Positions 10,414 to 21,000 of a stretch of 64,000 nt of DNA are shown here, piece by piece. The notes below the pieces were generated by a model that did no database searches, was not told the DNA's origin, and saw nothing but the letters and a program-made list of their open reading frames with translations. Both the position numbers and the translations under genes were made by a program. Each line of letters starts with the position of its first letter. The first letter of the stretch is position 1. This DNA comes from Gautieria morchelliformis (taxonomy: Eukaryota; Basidiomycota; Agaricomycetes; Gomphales; Gomphaceae): the NCBI GenBank assembly GCA_015179125.1, contig WHVA01000228.1:62001-126000 (forward strand), read 5' to 3'.

Positions 10414-10476
10414 GTGAGAACCCCCTCTCTTGTATGCTCTGTTCGTTTATACATACTTTGGATTTCCCCTTGTCAG
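10414..10476 (+). other. Candidate 63-nt intron in the F1 LTR (R/U5)
   Basis: The segment starts CAG|GTGAGA and ends CCTTGTCAG|TT, good fungal donor and acceptor sequences at a normal length. Its boundaries coincide with a 63-bp direct duplication, so splicing and repeat collapse would leave the same product. The 3' LTR of el2 (17632-18031) lacks exactly this unit. No strong CTRAY branch site was seen. Confidence 0.35.
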
Positions 10477-10524
10477 TTGTGTGGTAGTGTGATCTCCACG
10501 ACTAGCCAGGGTTGCCCTTACAGC

Positions 10525-10534
10525 AGAAAAGTCT
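10525..10534 (+). other. Self-priming primer-binding site of F1 (el1)
   Basis: AGAAAAGTCT is two bases after the LTR end. It pairs perfectly over 10 bases with the predicted RNA 5' end at 10383-10392. The two-base gap (GC) fits the dinucleotide an integrase removes to expose CA. The same layout occurs at 25976-25985 (+), 23300-23309 (-) and 60292-60301 (-). No TGG-type tRNA site is present here. Confidence 0.6.
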
Positions 10535-10709
10535 CTCCCCTAGAGGACCGGCGGTCGTACTGCACGTTGCATTCGCCATAGGTGCGTTCGGAATCGGAGA
10601 CAGCGACTCGGAGATCGCAACCTCTTCCGCACATACAGCATACGACAGCCCCTCTTCTTACGTCGAGCTCCCAACCCCGGAAATCCCGTCCCATATTTCT
10701 CCTTCCAAC

Positions 10710-11885
10710 ATGGATCCGGACGATCGTCTTCGGAATATGGAGGAGGAATTGACGCGGAACCGGATGAAGACCGACGCGATTGAAACAGCCTTACAAGCGA
10801 TTTTGGCTAAGTTAGATATTCCACAAGGTGGTGGAAATGAAATGCTGGACGATCCAGATTTCGGAAAAGCGGAACTAGCGGAAAAGAGGATGTCCGCGAA
10901 GTTAGCAAAGGTCAAACCCGCAACTCCGGCGGACTTTGACGGAGATCGGGAGAAGGGACGCGCATTCTTCAACACATGCAGCATCTACTTTGCAATTGTC
11001 GGAGACCTCTTTCTGAACGACCAGGCTCGGATTCACTGGACATTGTCCTTTTTCAAATCGGACCGCGCAGCCCGTTTTGCAAACAAGGTGATCCGACATG
11101 AAGCAAAGGGCAAGGGGAACTACTTCCGGGACTGGGACGCGTTCGAGAAAACATTTTCCGACCAGTTCTGCCCGAAAAACGAGCAGCTCACAGCCCTTAC
11201 AAAGCTCGAGGGGACGAGCTGGTACCAGGCCAAAGATCCGGTCGATGACTACATCGATCGCTTCCAGGAGCTCATCGACCTTGCGGAATATGACGACGAC
11301 AAGACGATCGTCATCAAATTCCGACGAGGACTTGATCCGACGCTCCAGAACCAAGTTGCGCTGCTTGGGGATGGAGCTCCGGATTTTGATGACCCGGAAG
11401 GGTGGTACCAAGCCGCGCAGAAGGTTTCTCGGAACAGGGACGCAAATGAGGCCTTCGTGGAGACGAGTCGGAACACGACACGCAGTTCCGCTCGTCCTAC
11501 TCCACCTGTGCCAAAACCCGGAAGCGCATTCATTCCCACACGGAAATTATTTCCGATGCTTGCTCCGCCTGCTCCTATTAGGAACCATAGCCCTCCTCCC
11601 TCGAAGAGTGGCCCTGCCCCGATGGATGTTGACCGCATGCGCGGAAAAGGCCACGGAACTATCACCTGCTTCCGCTGCCGACAACCAGGCCACTATGCTC
11701 GTGAGTGCCCCCAAGCCTTTGATATCCGGCTTATGACCACAGAGGAGAAACTCGAGATCCTTCCAGAGTTCCTCGCACTTGCAGACATAAACGGAGTGCC
11801 CACTGCGGAAGAACTTTCCGAAAATGCGGAACATGGTCTACCGGAAGCGGAAGATGCGTCGGATTTTGTGACACGCAGCGGGTGA
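10710..11885 (+). CDS. F1 Gag (el1), 391 aa
   Basis: This is the structural protein of the retroelement particle; it packages element RNA in the cytoplasm. I start it at ATG 10710 (context AACATGG), because the open frame upstream has no ATG and begins inside the LTR. A helical retrotransposon-gag core covers roughly residues 70-230 (RAFFNTCSIYFAIVGD, later DDYIDRFQELIDLAEYDDD). A Pro-rich linker follows, and then a CCHC knuckle CFRCRQPGHYAREC near residue 320, the RNA-binding motif. The stop overlaps the pol frame by four bases in a -1 register. The other three copies have the same length or 12 bases more. This copy has no frame break. Confidence 0.88.
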   Translation: MDPDDRLRNMEEELTRNRMKTDAIETALQAILAKLDIPQGGGNEMLDDPDFGKAELAEKRMSAKLAKVKPATPADFDGDREKGRAFFNTCSIYFAIVGDLFLNDQARIHWTLSFFKSDRAARFANKVIRHEAKGKGNYFRDWDAFEKTFSDQFCPKNEQLTALTKLEGTSWYQAKDPVDDYIDRFQELIDLAEYDDDKTIVIKFRRGLDPTLQNQVALLGDGAPDFDDPEGWYQAAQKVSRNRDANEAFVETSRNTTRSSARPTPPVPKPGSAFIPTRKLFPMLAPPAPIRNHSPPPSKSGPAPMDVDRMRGKGHGTITCFRCRQPGHYARECPQAFDIRLMTTEEKLEILPEFLALADINGVPTAEELSENAEHGLPEAEDASDFVTRSG

Positions 11886-14800
11886 GATGTGTGCCCCTGC
11901 TGCCTGTACATAACCGGTTTGCCTGTCTTGAAGTAGAGAATGAAAAGCCCCCACTCCCCTCACTTCGTACAGACCCACCGGATAAAGTCACACAAAAACC
12001 AAATCTGACACCCCGTCCATCCCGCATCCGCCCTTGGGAGAGACGCCTTCCGAAGCGCTATGTTGTTGCTGCCACCCCTGGCCCCAAGTCACTAGTCATT
12101 AAGGTAGAGATCCAGACGACCGATACGGCGGAAGTCAAATCCGGACCCGCCCTTGTCGATTGCGGGGCCACTGGTCAGTTTATGGACCGGGACTATGTGG
12201 AACGGAACCGACTGACCACGCGGAAGTTGCAACGTGCAATCCCGGTGTTCAATGTGGATGGAGCCCCAATGAGGCAGGGTCCATCACGGAGATAGTGGAC
12301 ACAATTCTCCGCTACGATGGACACTCGGAACGCACTTCCTTCGCTGTCACCAGCCTGGGGAAGCAAGACATCATCCTCGGGTTTACCTGGCTTCAAGAGC
12401 ACAACCCGGAGATCAATTGGCAGACTCGGAAGGTACTGATGAGTCGGTGTCCAGCCAAGTGTCACATGTGCCGGTCGGAAGTGCGGAAGGAGCGCCAGGA
12501 GCAGCGGAAGACCGAACGGCTCATACAGACATGTCGTTCCGGCCCCCATCCACTGCTTGCAGAAGAAGACTCGGAAGCGGAATTTGACCCGGATCCCCCT
12601 TCCAATTCCGATTCCGACGCCATCCGACTCGGCCTGGAAGGCACTCTGACGGAAGGGGAGCGCTTGCTGTACGTAAACCTTCCGCCGGAGGCGGAACACA
12701 TCCGCGCCACCGGAAATATTTCGCAACGCCTTGCTGAAGCCTCTAAGAGGTATGATAGAGTGGAGGCGGAAATTCCGGAGTACCTGCGGGAGTTTGAGGA
12801 CGTCTTTTCCAAGGAGTCGTTTGATACCCTGCCTCCACGGAAGCTGTGGGACCACGCCATCGAGTTGGAGCCTGGGTCAAAGCCCACCAACTGCAAGGTC
12901 TACCCGCTGTCACCCAAGGAGCAGGTAGAGCTCGATGCATTCCTTGCGGAAAACCTCCGTACAGGGAGGATCCCCCTCCAAGTCACCCATGGCATCTCCG
13001 GTGTTCTTCATCAAGAAGAAGGATGGCTCGCTCAGACTTGTGCAGGACTACCGGGCCTTGAATGCGATCACGATCAAGAACCGGTACCCCATTCCACTCA
13101 TTTCCGAACTGATCACACAACTCCGCGGGGCGAGGTACTTCACTAAGCTGGATGTCCGCTGGGGCTTCAACAATGTCCGGATCCGAGAGGGAGACGAGTG
13201 GAAGGCCGCATTCCGCACCAATCGAGGACTCTTTGAGCCACAGGTCATGTTCTTTGGCCTCACCAACAGTCCCGCCACATTCCAGACGATGATGAATGAC
13301 ATTTTCCGTGACATGATAGCAGAAGGGGTTGTCTGCGTCTACCTCGATGACATCCTCATTTTCACGAAAACAATGTCCGAACATCGGGAAGTCGTGCGGA
13401 GAGTGCTGGAAGGCTCCGGGAGTACAACCTGTGTCTCAAGCCGGAAAAGTGCGAATTTGAGCGGGCGCGGATAGAGTATCTTGGGGTGATTGTGTCGGAA
13501 GGGAAGGTGGAAATGGACCCAGTCAAAGTTTCCGGTGTATCGGATTGGCCCGTGCCGCGAAACAAGAAGGAGGTCCAGTCCTTCATTGGGTTTGTCAATT
13601 TCTACCGGCGGTTCATCAAGGACTTCTCCTGCCACGCCCGTGCCCTCTTCGACCTCACCAAGAAGGAGGTTGGATGGCGGTGGGGAGAGCCGGAACAGAC
13701 TTCCTTTGACAAACTCAAGGAGCTGATCACTTCCGCTCCGGTCCTGATCTTTCCCGACGACTCTCGCCCTTATCGAGTCGAGGCGGATTCTTCCGACGCA
13801 GCTACCGGAGCGGTCTTGTCACAGCAGTCATCGGAAGATGGTGGGGGGTGGCATCCGATTGCCTTCTTCTCTAAGAGCCTTAGTCCGGTCGAGCGGAACT
13901 ATGAGATCCATGACAAGGAGATGCTGGCAATCATCCGAGCGCTGGAGGAGTGGCGACACTTCCTCGAGGGTGCTCTATGCCCTTTTGAGATCTGGACAGA
14001 CCACAAGAACCTCGAGTATTTCCGCACGTCTAAGAAGCTGAACCGACGACAAGCACGGTGGTCCCTACACCTGTCCCGGTTTGACTTCATGCTCCACCAC
14101 CGCCCCGGCCGCACCATGGGCAAGCCCGATGCCCTATCCCGCCGCGCGGATCACGGAAGCGGAAGTGGAGACAACGCGGATATGACACTGCTCCGCCAAG
14201 TCTCTTTGCAATCCGTGCCCTAGAAGGAGTAACTGCAGTTGGGGCGGAAGCGGAAATGCTCCGGGATATCCGGAGGCAGTACCGGAATGGAGAGAAGGAG
14301 GAGTCGGTGGTGAAGGCAGTGGAGGAACTCCGGAAAGGGCACTCACGGTCTGTACGGGCAGCGGAATGGTCGGAACGTGATGGACTGCTCCACTTCAGAG
14401 GCAAGGTCTATGTTCCGGTGGGGCGGACCTCCGCCGTCGCATCGTGTCCCAGCACCATGACACACGGGTCGCTGGGCATGCTGGCAGGTGGAAGACGCTG
14501 GAGTTAGTGGCTCGGAATTACTGGTGGCCTCAGATGTCCCGCTACATCGGACAGTACGTGAAGACGTGTGACCTTTGTCTCCGAACCAAAGCGCAACGAC
14601 GTCCGCCCGTCGGAGAACTTGTTCCGCTCCCGATTCCCGAATCCCGCTGGGACACCATCAGTGTCGACTTCATCGTTGAACTCCCAGAGTCTCATGGCTA
14701 CGACGCGATCATGAACGTCGTGGATTCGGTGAGCAAGGTGTCCCACTTCATTCCGACGCACACGACGATCACAGCCCTCGGAGCGGCCCGCCTGTTCCTT

Positions 14801-15777
14801 GCACATGTCTGGAAGTTGCATGGGCTCCCGAAGCAAGTTGTTTCCGACCGAGGTCCGCAGTTTGTCGCGGAACTGACTCGGGAGCTCTACCGCCTGCTCG
14901 GCATAAAGCTGGCTACCACCACAGCGTACCATCCGCAGGGTGACGGACAGACGGAACGGGTCAATCAGGAGTTAGAGCAATATCTCCGCCTCTTTGTCAA
15001 TGAGAGGCAGGATGACTGGGATGAGTTACTTCCGCTGGCGGAATTCCAATACAACAACCATGTCCATTCCGCCACACAACAGACTCCCTTCATGCTTGAC
15101 TCCGGACGACACCCGCGGATGGGCTTCGAACCACCAGGCTGAGTCCCGACTCGAGACGGTCAATGAGTTCCGAGACCGCATGGACTCCACCCTTTCGGAA
15201 GCCAAGTCGGCCCTTGCGAAGGCCAAGGATGACATGGCAAGGTACTACAACCGACGCCGGGTTCCTGCCCCAGAGTACCAAGTTGGAGACAAGGTGTACC
15301 TAGATGCAAGTGACATCTGCACCACACGCCCTTCGCAGAAGCTTGCCCACCGCTACCTTGGGCCCTTCACAGTGACGCGGAGGGTTGGACGGAATGCATA
15401 CCGCCTCCGACTTCCGATGTCCATGTCCCGCCTCCACCCCGTCTTCAACGTGGTGAAGTTACTCCCTATGCTTGAGGACCCAATTCCACATCGGAAGGCT
15501 CATCCGCCACCTCCGCCGAAATTGTAGATGGGGAATAGCACTACGTGGTGGAACGGATCCTGGACAGCCGGTTTGTGCGAGGACGACTCCAATTCCTCGT
15601 GAAATGGGAAGGGTATGGGTACGAGGAGAATTCTGGGTCCCGGAGCAAGATGTTTCCGCTCCTGACAAACTCCGGGAGTTCTATAGGACACATCCAGGTG
15701 CCCCTGCCGAATCCGCTCGCTGGCATTTCAATCCCTTGTGTCCCGTGCTTCGAGGACGCAGCACGCTAGAGGGGGGG
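11882..15777 (+). pseudogene. F1 Pol (el1), broken by many small deletions
   Basis: The order is aspartic protease (VDCGATGQF), RT (YLDD in VYLDDILIF), RNase H, integrase with HHCC and DDE, and a chromodomain that would target integration to marked chromatin. Compared with el3 and el4, this copy has deletions of one or two bases near 12262, 12972, 13411, 14196, 14416, 15132, 15522-15537 and 15630. Each breaks the frame. Individual segments still read well, for example the RT block 12935-13400 and the integrase core 14444-15130. The frame has no ATG at its start; it opens at 11882 in the -1 register relative to gag. Confidence 0.88.
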
Positions 15778-15780
15778 TGA

Positions 15781-16251
15781 TGTCAGGGGACACCCTGTTT
15801 TCCATTTCCATTCGAACCCCAGTTCCGACTCCATTTCCGACTCCGCTTCCGGTTCCGATTCCATCTCCGCATCCGCTTTCGGGAACGATTCCGCTTCTGG
15901 GAGAACTTCCACCAGTTCCGTTCGCCTTGCCAGTTCCACTCCAATTTCCGACTTCCGCCCCGGAACAGTGTCGGAAATCAAGCGACTCGCATAATAGGTG
16001 GCATCAAGGGTCGATCAAGGGTCAGGGGGATGCAGGGTTGATGGCGGGTGCCAAGTGTTGTCCCTGGCTGCGCAGCGTAGTATAATACGGGCTCGCTGAC
16101 ATTGGGGGTCCTTAGACTTTTCTCTTTGGATTTCCCTTGTCAGGTGAGAACCCCCTCTCTTGTATGCTCTGTTCTTTATACATACTTTGGATTTCCCCTT
16201 GTCAGTTGTGTGGTAGTGTGATCTCCACGACTAGCCAGGGTTGCCCTTACA
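15781..16251 (+). repeat. 3' LTR of el1 (471 bp)
   Basis: It follows the polypurine tract agagggggggtga. It differs from the 5' LTR by a nine-base loss in U3 near 15812 and single-base losses near 16136 and 16173. It ends TTACA at 16251. Confidence 0.9.
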
Positions 16252-16905
16252 AAGGCCCCTTGTGACCCATGCGAGTCTAAGGGGGTGGATTGCACGTGGT
16301 CGAGCAATCCACGGGAAACGTCGTGCGACCAGTGCCGTGACAGGAAACGGCGCTGCGTCGTGGACGGGTGCGCTTCGAGGCTGGAGCGAAAGAAACAGAA
16401 GGTTGAGGAGTCAAATCCGAAGGCGGAACCGGGACCGAGCGGAGGGAGGGCCGAGGAATCTTTTCCGGTGACCGGAAAGTCGGCACAGGCGGTGTTGAAC
16501 CGGTTCACCATGGCTTCTCCGCTCCTCGACATCGCCGGGTCGCTGAGGGCCATGCGGGAACAGCAACGCGAAATCCGGGATATCATGATTGATATGGCCG
16601 AGGTTCAACAGCATCAGGTTCTGTCGATTCAGAACCAGATGACTGTTATGTCCACAGTGCTACAGCAGTTGACGCGGGAAATGAGGTGGCGGAATGATTT
16701 GGTCCGGGACCGAATGGATGCGCGGCTGCGGGAGCAGGGAGTTGGGGCGGAAACGGGTTCGAGCGGTGGGGCGGAAACGAGGGAAAGGGTGGAAATGGAG
16801 TTGGTGAGTGTCGAGGTAGGGGAGGCGGAAAAAGAGCCGGAAGCGGAAAAGAGGTCGAGGCGGAGACAATGGGGAGGAGTAGGGGTATCAAGGACTTGTA
16901 GATAA
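16252..16905 (+). pseudogene. 3' half of the F2 antisense zinc-cluster gene
   Basis: The frame starts mid-protein immediately after the el1 LTR. It reads CDPCESKGVDC, ten residues, then CDQCRDRKRRC: Cys spacing x2-x6-x10-x2-x6, matching the Zn(II)2Cys6 cluster pattern, with the basic CxxCRxRKxRC half typical of fungal DNA-binding regulators. Helical segments follow (MASPLLDIAGSLRAMREQQR, QNQMTVMSTVLQQLTREM), then an acidic tail and TAG at 16903-16905. The 5' half is at 23792-24391 on the other strand; removing one AAGGC copy joins the two in frame, giving about 397 residues. The gene converges tail-to-tail with an F2 pol end (17012). Its function is unknown: transcription factor, silencing antagonist and chromatin tether are all open. 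DNA binding is inferred from the cysteine pattern alone. Confidence 0.7.
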
Positions 16906-17011
16906 TTTCTTGAAGTGTCGGAAAATAGAGTAACGGGAAATTAATCGGATTTTGACAAATGACTTGAGAACTGTAAGAATCAATGGGCGTCGGAAATGAG
17001 GTCGGAAATGA

Positions 17012-17631
17012 CTAGGGCATGGAAATGGGGCCAGGCTTGTCAGGATATGACTTGTGGAAATCAGAGACGAGGTCAGAGGCGTGGTCAAGTTCCGTGGCGG
17101 AAATCCACGAAGTCTCTTCGTCAGTGTTTTCATAGCCTGCCCACTTGACTAGGTACTGGAGTTGGCAGCGGTATCTTCTGTCGAGCTTGGAGTTGAGAAT
17201 TTCCGAAATCTCATATTCCGGTTCTCCGTCGATGACGACTGGCGGAGGCGGAGGTTGTTCTCGATTCGGAATTGTATTCGGAACTGCGGGTTCAAGCATG
17301 GAGACATGGAATACCGGATGTACTGCGCGCATATTGTCAGGAAGTCTGAGGGTGAAAGAACGACTGCCGGCCTTAGCGATGATCTCGTAAGGACCGAGGT
17401 ATTTCTCAGAGAGCTTCTTCGAGGGGCGAGTGGTGCGGAAGTTTTCCGCTTTGACAAAGGCTTTGTCGCCTATCTCGAATGCCGGTTGCGGAAGGCGTTT
17501 CCGATCGGCGGAAGTTTGGTATCTCTTCTGGGCAGCGGTAATGTTCTCTCGGAGGTGCTGGTGAAGGTCGTCAAGTTCCACAACGAAATCTCGGGCTCTT
17601 GCAGAGGCGAGGTCGCGTTCAGGGTGGATGG
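17012..17631 (-). pseudogene. C-terminal Pol of F2: integrase tail and chromodomain
   Basis: The frame emerges from the el2 LTR at 17631 and runs to a stop at 17012. It contains an integrase C-terminal GPY-like region (SEKYLGPYEIIAKAGSRSF, then LRLPDNMRAVHPVFHVSML) and a chromodomain (PEYEISEILNSKLDRRY, LQYLVKWAGYENTDEETSW). The rest of pol has been replaced by el2 sequence. It differs clearly from F1 ([20 protein letters not shown]), so this is a separate gypsy family. Only about 106 bases separate its stop from the convergent zinc-cluster gene. Confidence 0.8.
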
Positions 17632-18031
17632 TGTAAGGGCAACCCTGGCTAGTCGTGGAGATCACACTACCACACAACTGACAAGGGGAAATCCAAAGAG
17701 AAAAGTCTAAGGACCCCCAATGTCAGCGAGCCCGTATTATACTACGCTGCGCAGCCAGGGACAACGCTTGGCACCCACCATCAACCCTGCATCCCCCTGA
17801 CCCTTGATCGACCCTTGATGCCACCTATTATGCGAGTCGCTTGATTTCCGACACTGTTCCGGGGCGGAAGTCGGAAATTGGAGTGGAACTGGCAAGGCGA
17901 ACGGAACTGGTGGAAGTTCTCCCAGAAGCGGAATCGTTCCCGAAAGCGGATGCGGAGATGGAATCGGAACCGGAAGCGGAGTCGGAAATGGAGTCGGAAC
18001 TGGGGAATGGAAAACAGGGTGTCCCCTGACA
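17632..18031 (-). repeat. 3' LTR of el2 (400 bp, one 63-bp unit missing)
   Basis: It has the ends TGTCAGGGG and CTTACA on the minus strand. It carries the 21-base ctttggatttccccttgtcag only once, where the other F1 LTRs have it twice 63 bp apart. It also has a shorter U3 repeat block. Confidence 0.9.
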
Positions 18032-21000
18032 TCACCCCCCCTCTAGCGTGCTGCGTCCTCGAAGCACGGGACACAAGGGATTGAAATGCCAGCGAGCGGA
18101 TTCGGCGAGGGGCACCTGGATGTGTCCTGTAGAACTCCCGGAGTTTGTCAGGAGCGGAAACATCTTGCTCCGGGACCCACGAATTCTCCTCGTACCCATA
18201 CCCTTCCCATTTCACGAGGAATTGGAGTCGTCCTCGCACAAACCGGCTGTCCAGGATCCGTTCTACCACGTAGTGCTCTTCCCCATCTACAATTTCGGGC
18301 GGAGGTGGCGGATGAGCCTTCCGACCTGGAATTGGGTCCTCAAGCATAGGGAGTAACTTCACCACGTTGAAGACGGGGTGGAGGCGGGACATGGACATCG
18401 GAAGTCGGAGGCGGTATGCATTCCGTCCAACCCTCCGCGTCACTGTGAAGGGCCCAAGGTAGCGGTGGGCAAGCTTCTGCGAAGGGCGTGTGGTGCGGAT
18501 GTCACTTGCATCTAGGTACACCTTGTCTCCAACTTGGTACTCTGGGGCAGGAACCCGGCGTCGGTTGTAGTACCTTGCCATGTCATCCTTGGCCTTCGCA
18601 AGGGCCGACTTGGCTTCCGAAAGGGTGGAGTCCATGCGGTCTCGGAATTCATTGACCGTCTCGAGTCGGGAGTCAGCCTGGCGTGGTTCGAAGCCCATCC
18701 GCGGGTGTCGTCCGGAGTCAAGCATGAAGGGAGTCTGTTGCGTGGCGGAATGGACATGGTTGTTGTATTGGAATTCCGCCAGCGGAAGTAACTCATCCCA
18801 GTCATCCTGCCTCTCATTGACAAAGAGGCGGAGATATTGCTCCAACTCCTGATTGACCCGTTCCGTCTGTCCGTCACCCTGCGGATGGTACGCTGTGGTG
18901 GTAGCCAGCTTTATGCCGAGCAGGCGGTAGAGCTCCCGAGTCAGTTCCGCGACAAACTGCGGACCTCGGTCGGAAACGACTTGCTTCGGGAGCCCATGCA
19001 ACTTCCAGACATGTGCAAGGAACAGGCGGGCCGCTCCGAGGGCTGTGATCGTCGTGTGCGTCGGAATGAAGTGGGACACCTTGCTCACCGAATCCACGAC
19101 GTTCATGATCGCGTCGTAGCCATGAGACTCTGGGAGTTCAACGATGAAGTCGACACTGATGGTGTCCCAGCGGGATTCGGGAATCGGGAGCGGAACAAGT
19201 TCTCCGACGGGCGGACGTCGTTGCGCTTTGGTTCGGAGACAAAGGTCACACGTCTTCACGTACTGTCCGATGTAGCGGGACATCTGAGGCCACCAGTAAT
19301 TCCGAGCCACTAACTCCAGCGTCTTCCACCTGCCAGCATGCCCAGCGACCCGTGTGTCATGGTGCTGGGACACGATGCGACGGCGGAGGTCCGCCCCACC
19401 CGGAACATAGACCTTGCCTCTGAAGTGGAGCAGTCCATCACGTTCCGACCATTCCGCTGCCCGTACAGACCGTGAGTGCCCCTTCCGGAGTTCCTCCACT
19501 GCCTTCACCACCGACTCCTCCTTCTCTCCATTCCGGTACTGCCTCCGGATATCCCGGAGCATTTCCGCTTCCGCCCCAACTGCAGTTACTCCTTCTAGGG
19601 CACGGATTGCAAAGAGACTTGGGCGGAGCAGTGTCATATCCGCGTTGTCTCCACTTCCGCTTCCGTGATCCGCGCGGCGGGATAGGGCATCGGGCTTGCC
19701 CATGGTGCGGCCGGGGCGGTGGTGGAGCATGAAGTCAAACCGGGACAGGTGTAGGGACCACCGTGCTTGTCGTCGGTTCAGCTTCTTAGCCGTGCGGAAA
19801 TACTCGAGGTTCTTGTGGTCTGTCCAGATCTCAAAAGGGCATAGAGCACCCTCGAGGAAGTGTCGCCACTCCTCCAGCGCTCGGATGATTGCCAGCATCT
19901 CCTTGTCATGGATCTCATAGTTCCGCTCGACCGGACTAAGGCTCTTAGAGAAAAGGCAATCGGATGCCACCCCCCACCATCTTCCGATGACTGCTGTGAC
20001 AAGACCGCTCCGGTAGCTGCGTCGGAAGAATCCGCCTCGACTCGATAAGGGCGAGAGTCGTCGGGAAAGATCAGGACCGGGGCGGAAGTGATCAGCTCCT
20101 TGAGTTTGTCAAAGGAAGTCTGTTCCGGCTCTCCCCACCGCCATCCAACCTCCTTCTTGGTGAGGTCGAAGAGGGCACGGGCGTGGCAGGAGAAGTCCTT
20201 GATGAACCGCCGGTAGAAATTGACAAACCCAATGAAGGACTGGACCTCCTTCTTGTTTCGCGGCACGGGCCAATCCGATACACCGGAAACTTTGACTGGG
20301 TCCATTTCCACCTTTCCTTCCGACACAATCACCCCAAGATACTCTATCCGCGTCCGCTCAAATTCGCACTTTTCCGGCTTGAGACACAGGTTGTACTCCC
20401 GGAGCCGTTCCAGCACTCTCCGCACGACTTCCCGATGTTCGGACATTGTTTTCGTGAAAATGAGGATGTCATCGAGGTAGACGCAGACAACCCCTTCTGC
20501 TATCATGTCACGGAAAATGTCATTCATCATCGTCTGGAATGTGGCGGGACTGTTGGTGAGGCCAAAGAACATGACCTGTGGCTCAAAGAGTCCTCGATTG
20601 GTGCGGAATGCGGCCTTCCACTCGTCTCCCTCCCGGATCCGGACATTGTTGAAGCCCCAGCGGACATCCAGCTTAGTGAAGTACCTCGCCCCGCGGAGTT
20701 GTGTGATCAGTTCGGAAATGAGTGGAATGGGGTACCGGTTCTTGATCGTGATCGCATTCAAGGCCCGGTAGTCCTGCACAAGTCTGAGCGAGCCATCCTT
20801 CTTCTTGATGAAGAACACCGGAGATGCCATGGGTGACTTGGAGGGGAGGATCCTCCCTGTACGGAGGTTTTCCGCAAGGAACGCATCGAGCTCTACCTGC
20901 TCCTTGGGTGACAGCGGGTAGACCTTGCAGTTGGTGGGCTTTGACCCAGGCTCCAACTCGATGGCGTGGTCCCACAGCTTCCGTGGAGGCAGGGTATCAA

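Larger units (their letters stand above)
10043..10522 (+). repeat. 5' LTR of el1 (480 bp)
   Basis: U3 opens with a run of TTCCGA/TTCCGC units (10062-10160) and reaches the TATAATA box at 10350. Predicted R begins near 10383. R/U5 contains the 21-base sequence ctttggatttccccttgtcag twice, at 10393-10413 and 10456-10476. The end is CA at 10522. Confidence 0.9.
10043..16251 (+). mobile_element. Gypsy chromovirus F1, copy el1 (complete but degraded)
   Basis: The order is 5' LTR, primer site, gag, pol with protease-RT-RNase H-integrase-chromodomain, polypurine tract, 3' LTR. Both LTRs start TGTCAGGGGACACC and end GCCCTTACA. The flanking pentamers do not match: GTGAG on the left, AAGGC on the right. 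The right pentamer instead matches the flank of el2 (GCCTT at 23792-23796 on the plus strand), which indicates recombination between el1 and el2. Pol has many one- and two-base deletions, so the copy is inactive. Confidence 0.9.

Noticed and set aside
10512-10709. N-terminal extension of F1 Gag beginning in the LTR
   Set aside because: The frame is open but starts with TTG inside the LTR; the first ATG is at 10710 in good context, and the upstream part overlaps the primer site.
11882-11936. A gag-pol intron starting GTGAGA at 11882 and ending TAG at 11936
   Set aside because: The 55-nt length and donor look right, but splicing leads straight into a stop in the gag frame and none of the nearby AG acceptors gives the pol frame.
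14504-14932. Long frames antisense to F1 pol (also 18837-19313, 20966-21742, 28010-28774, 52704-53474)
   Set aside because: They are shadows of the conserved pol sequence on the opposite strand, without start context, introns or domains.
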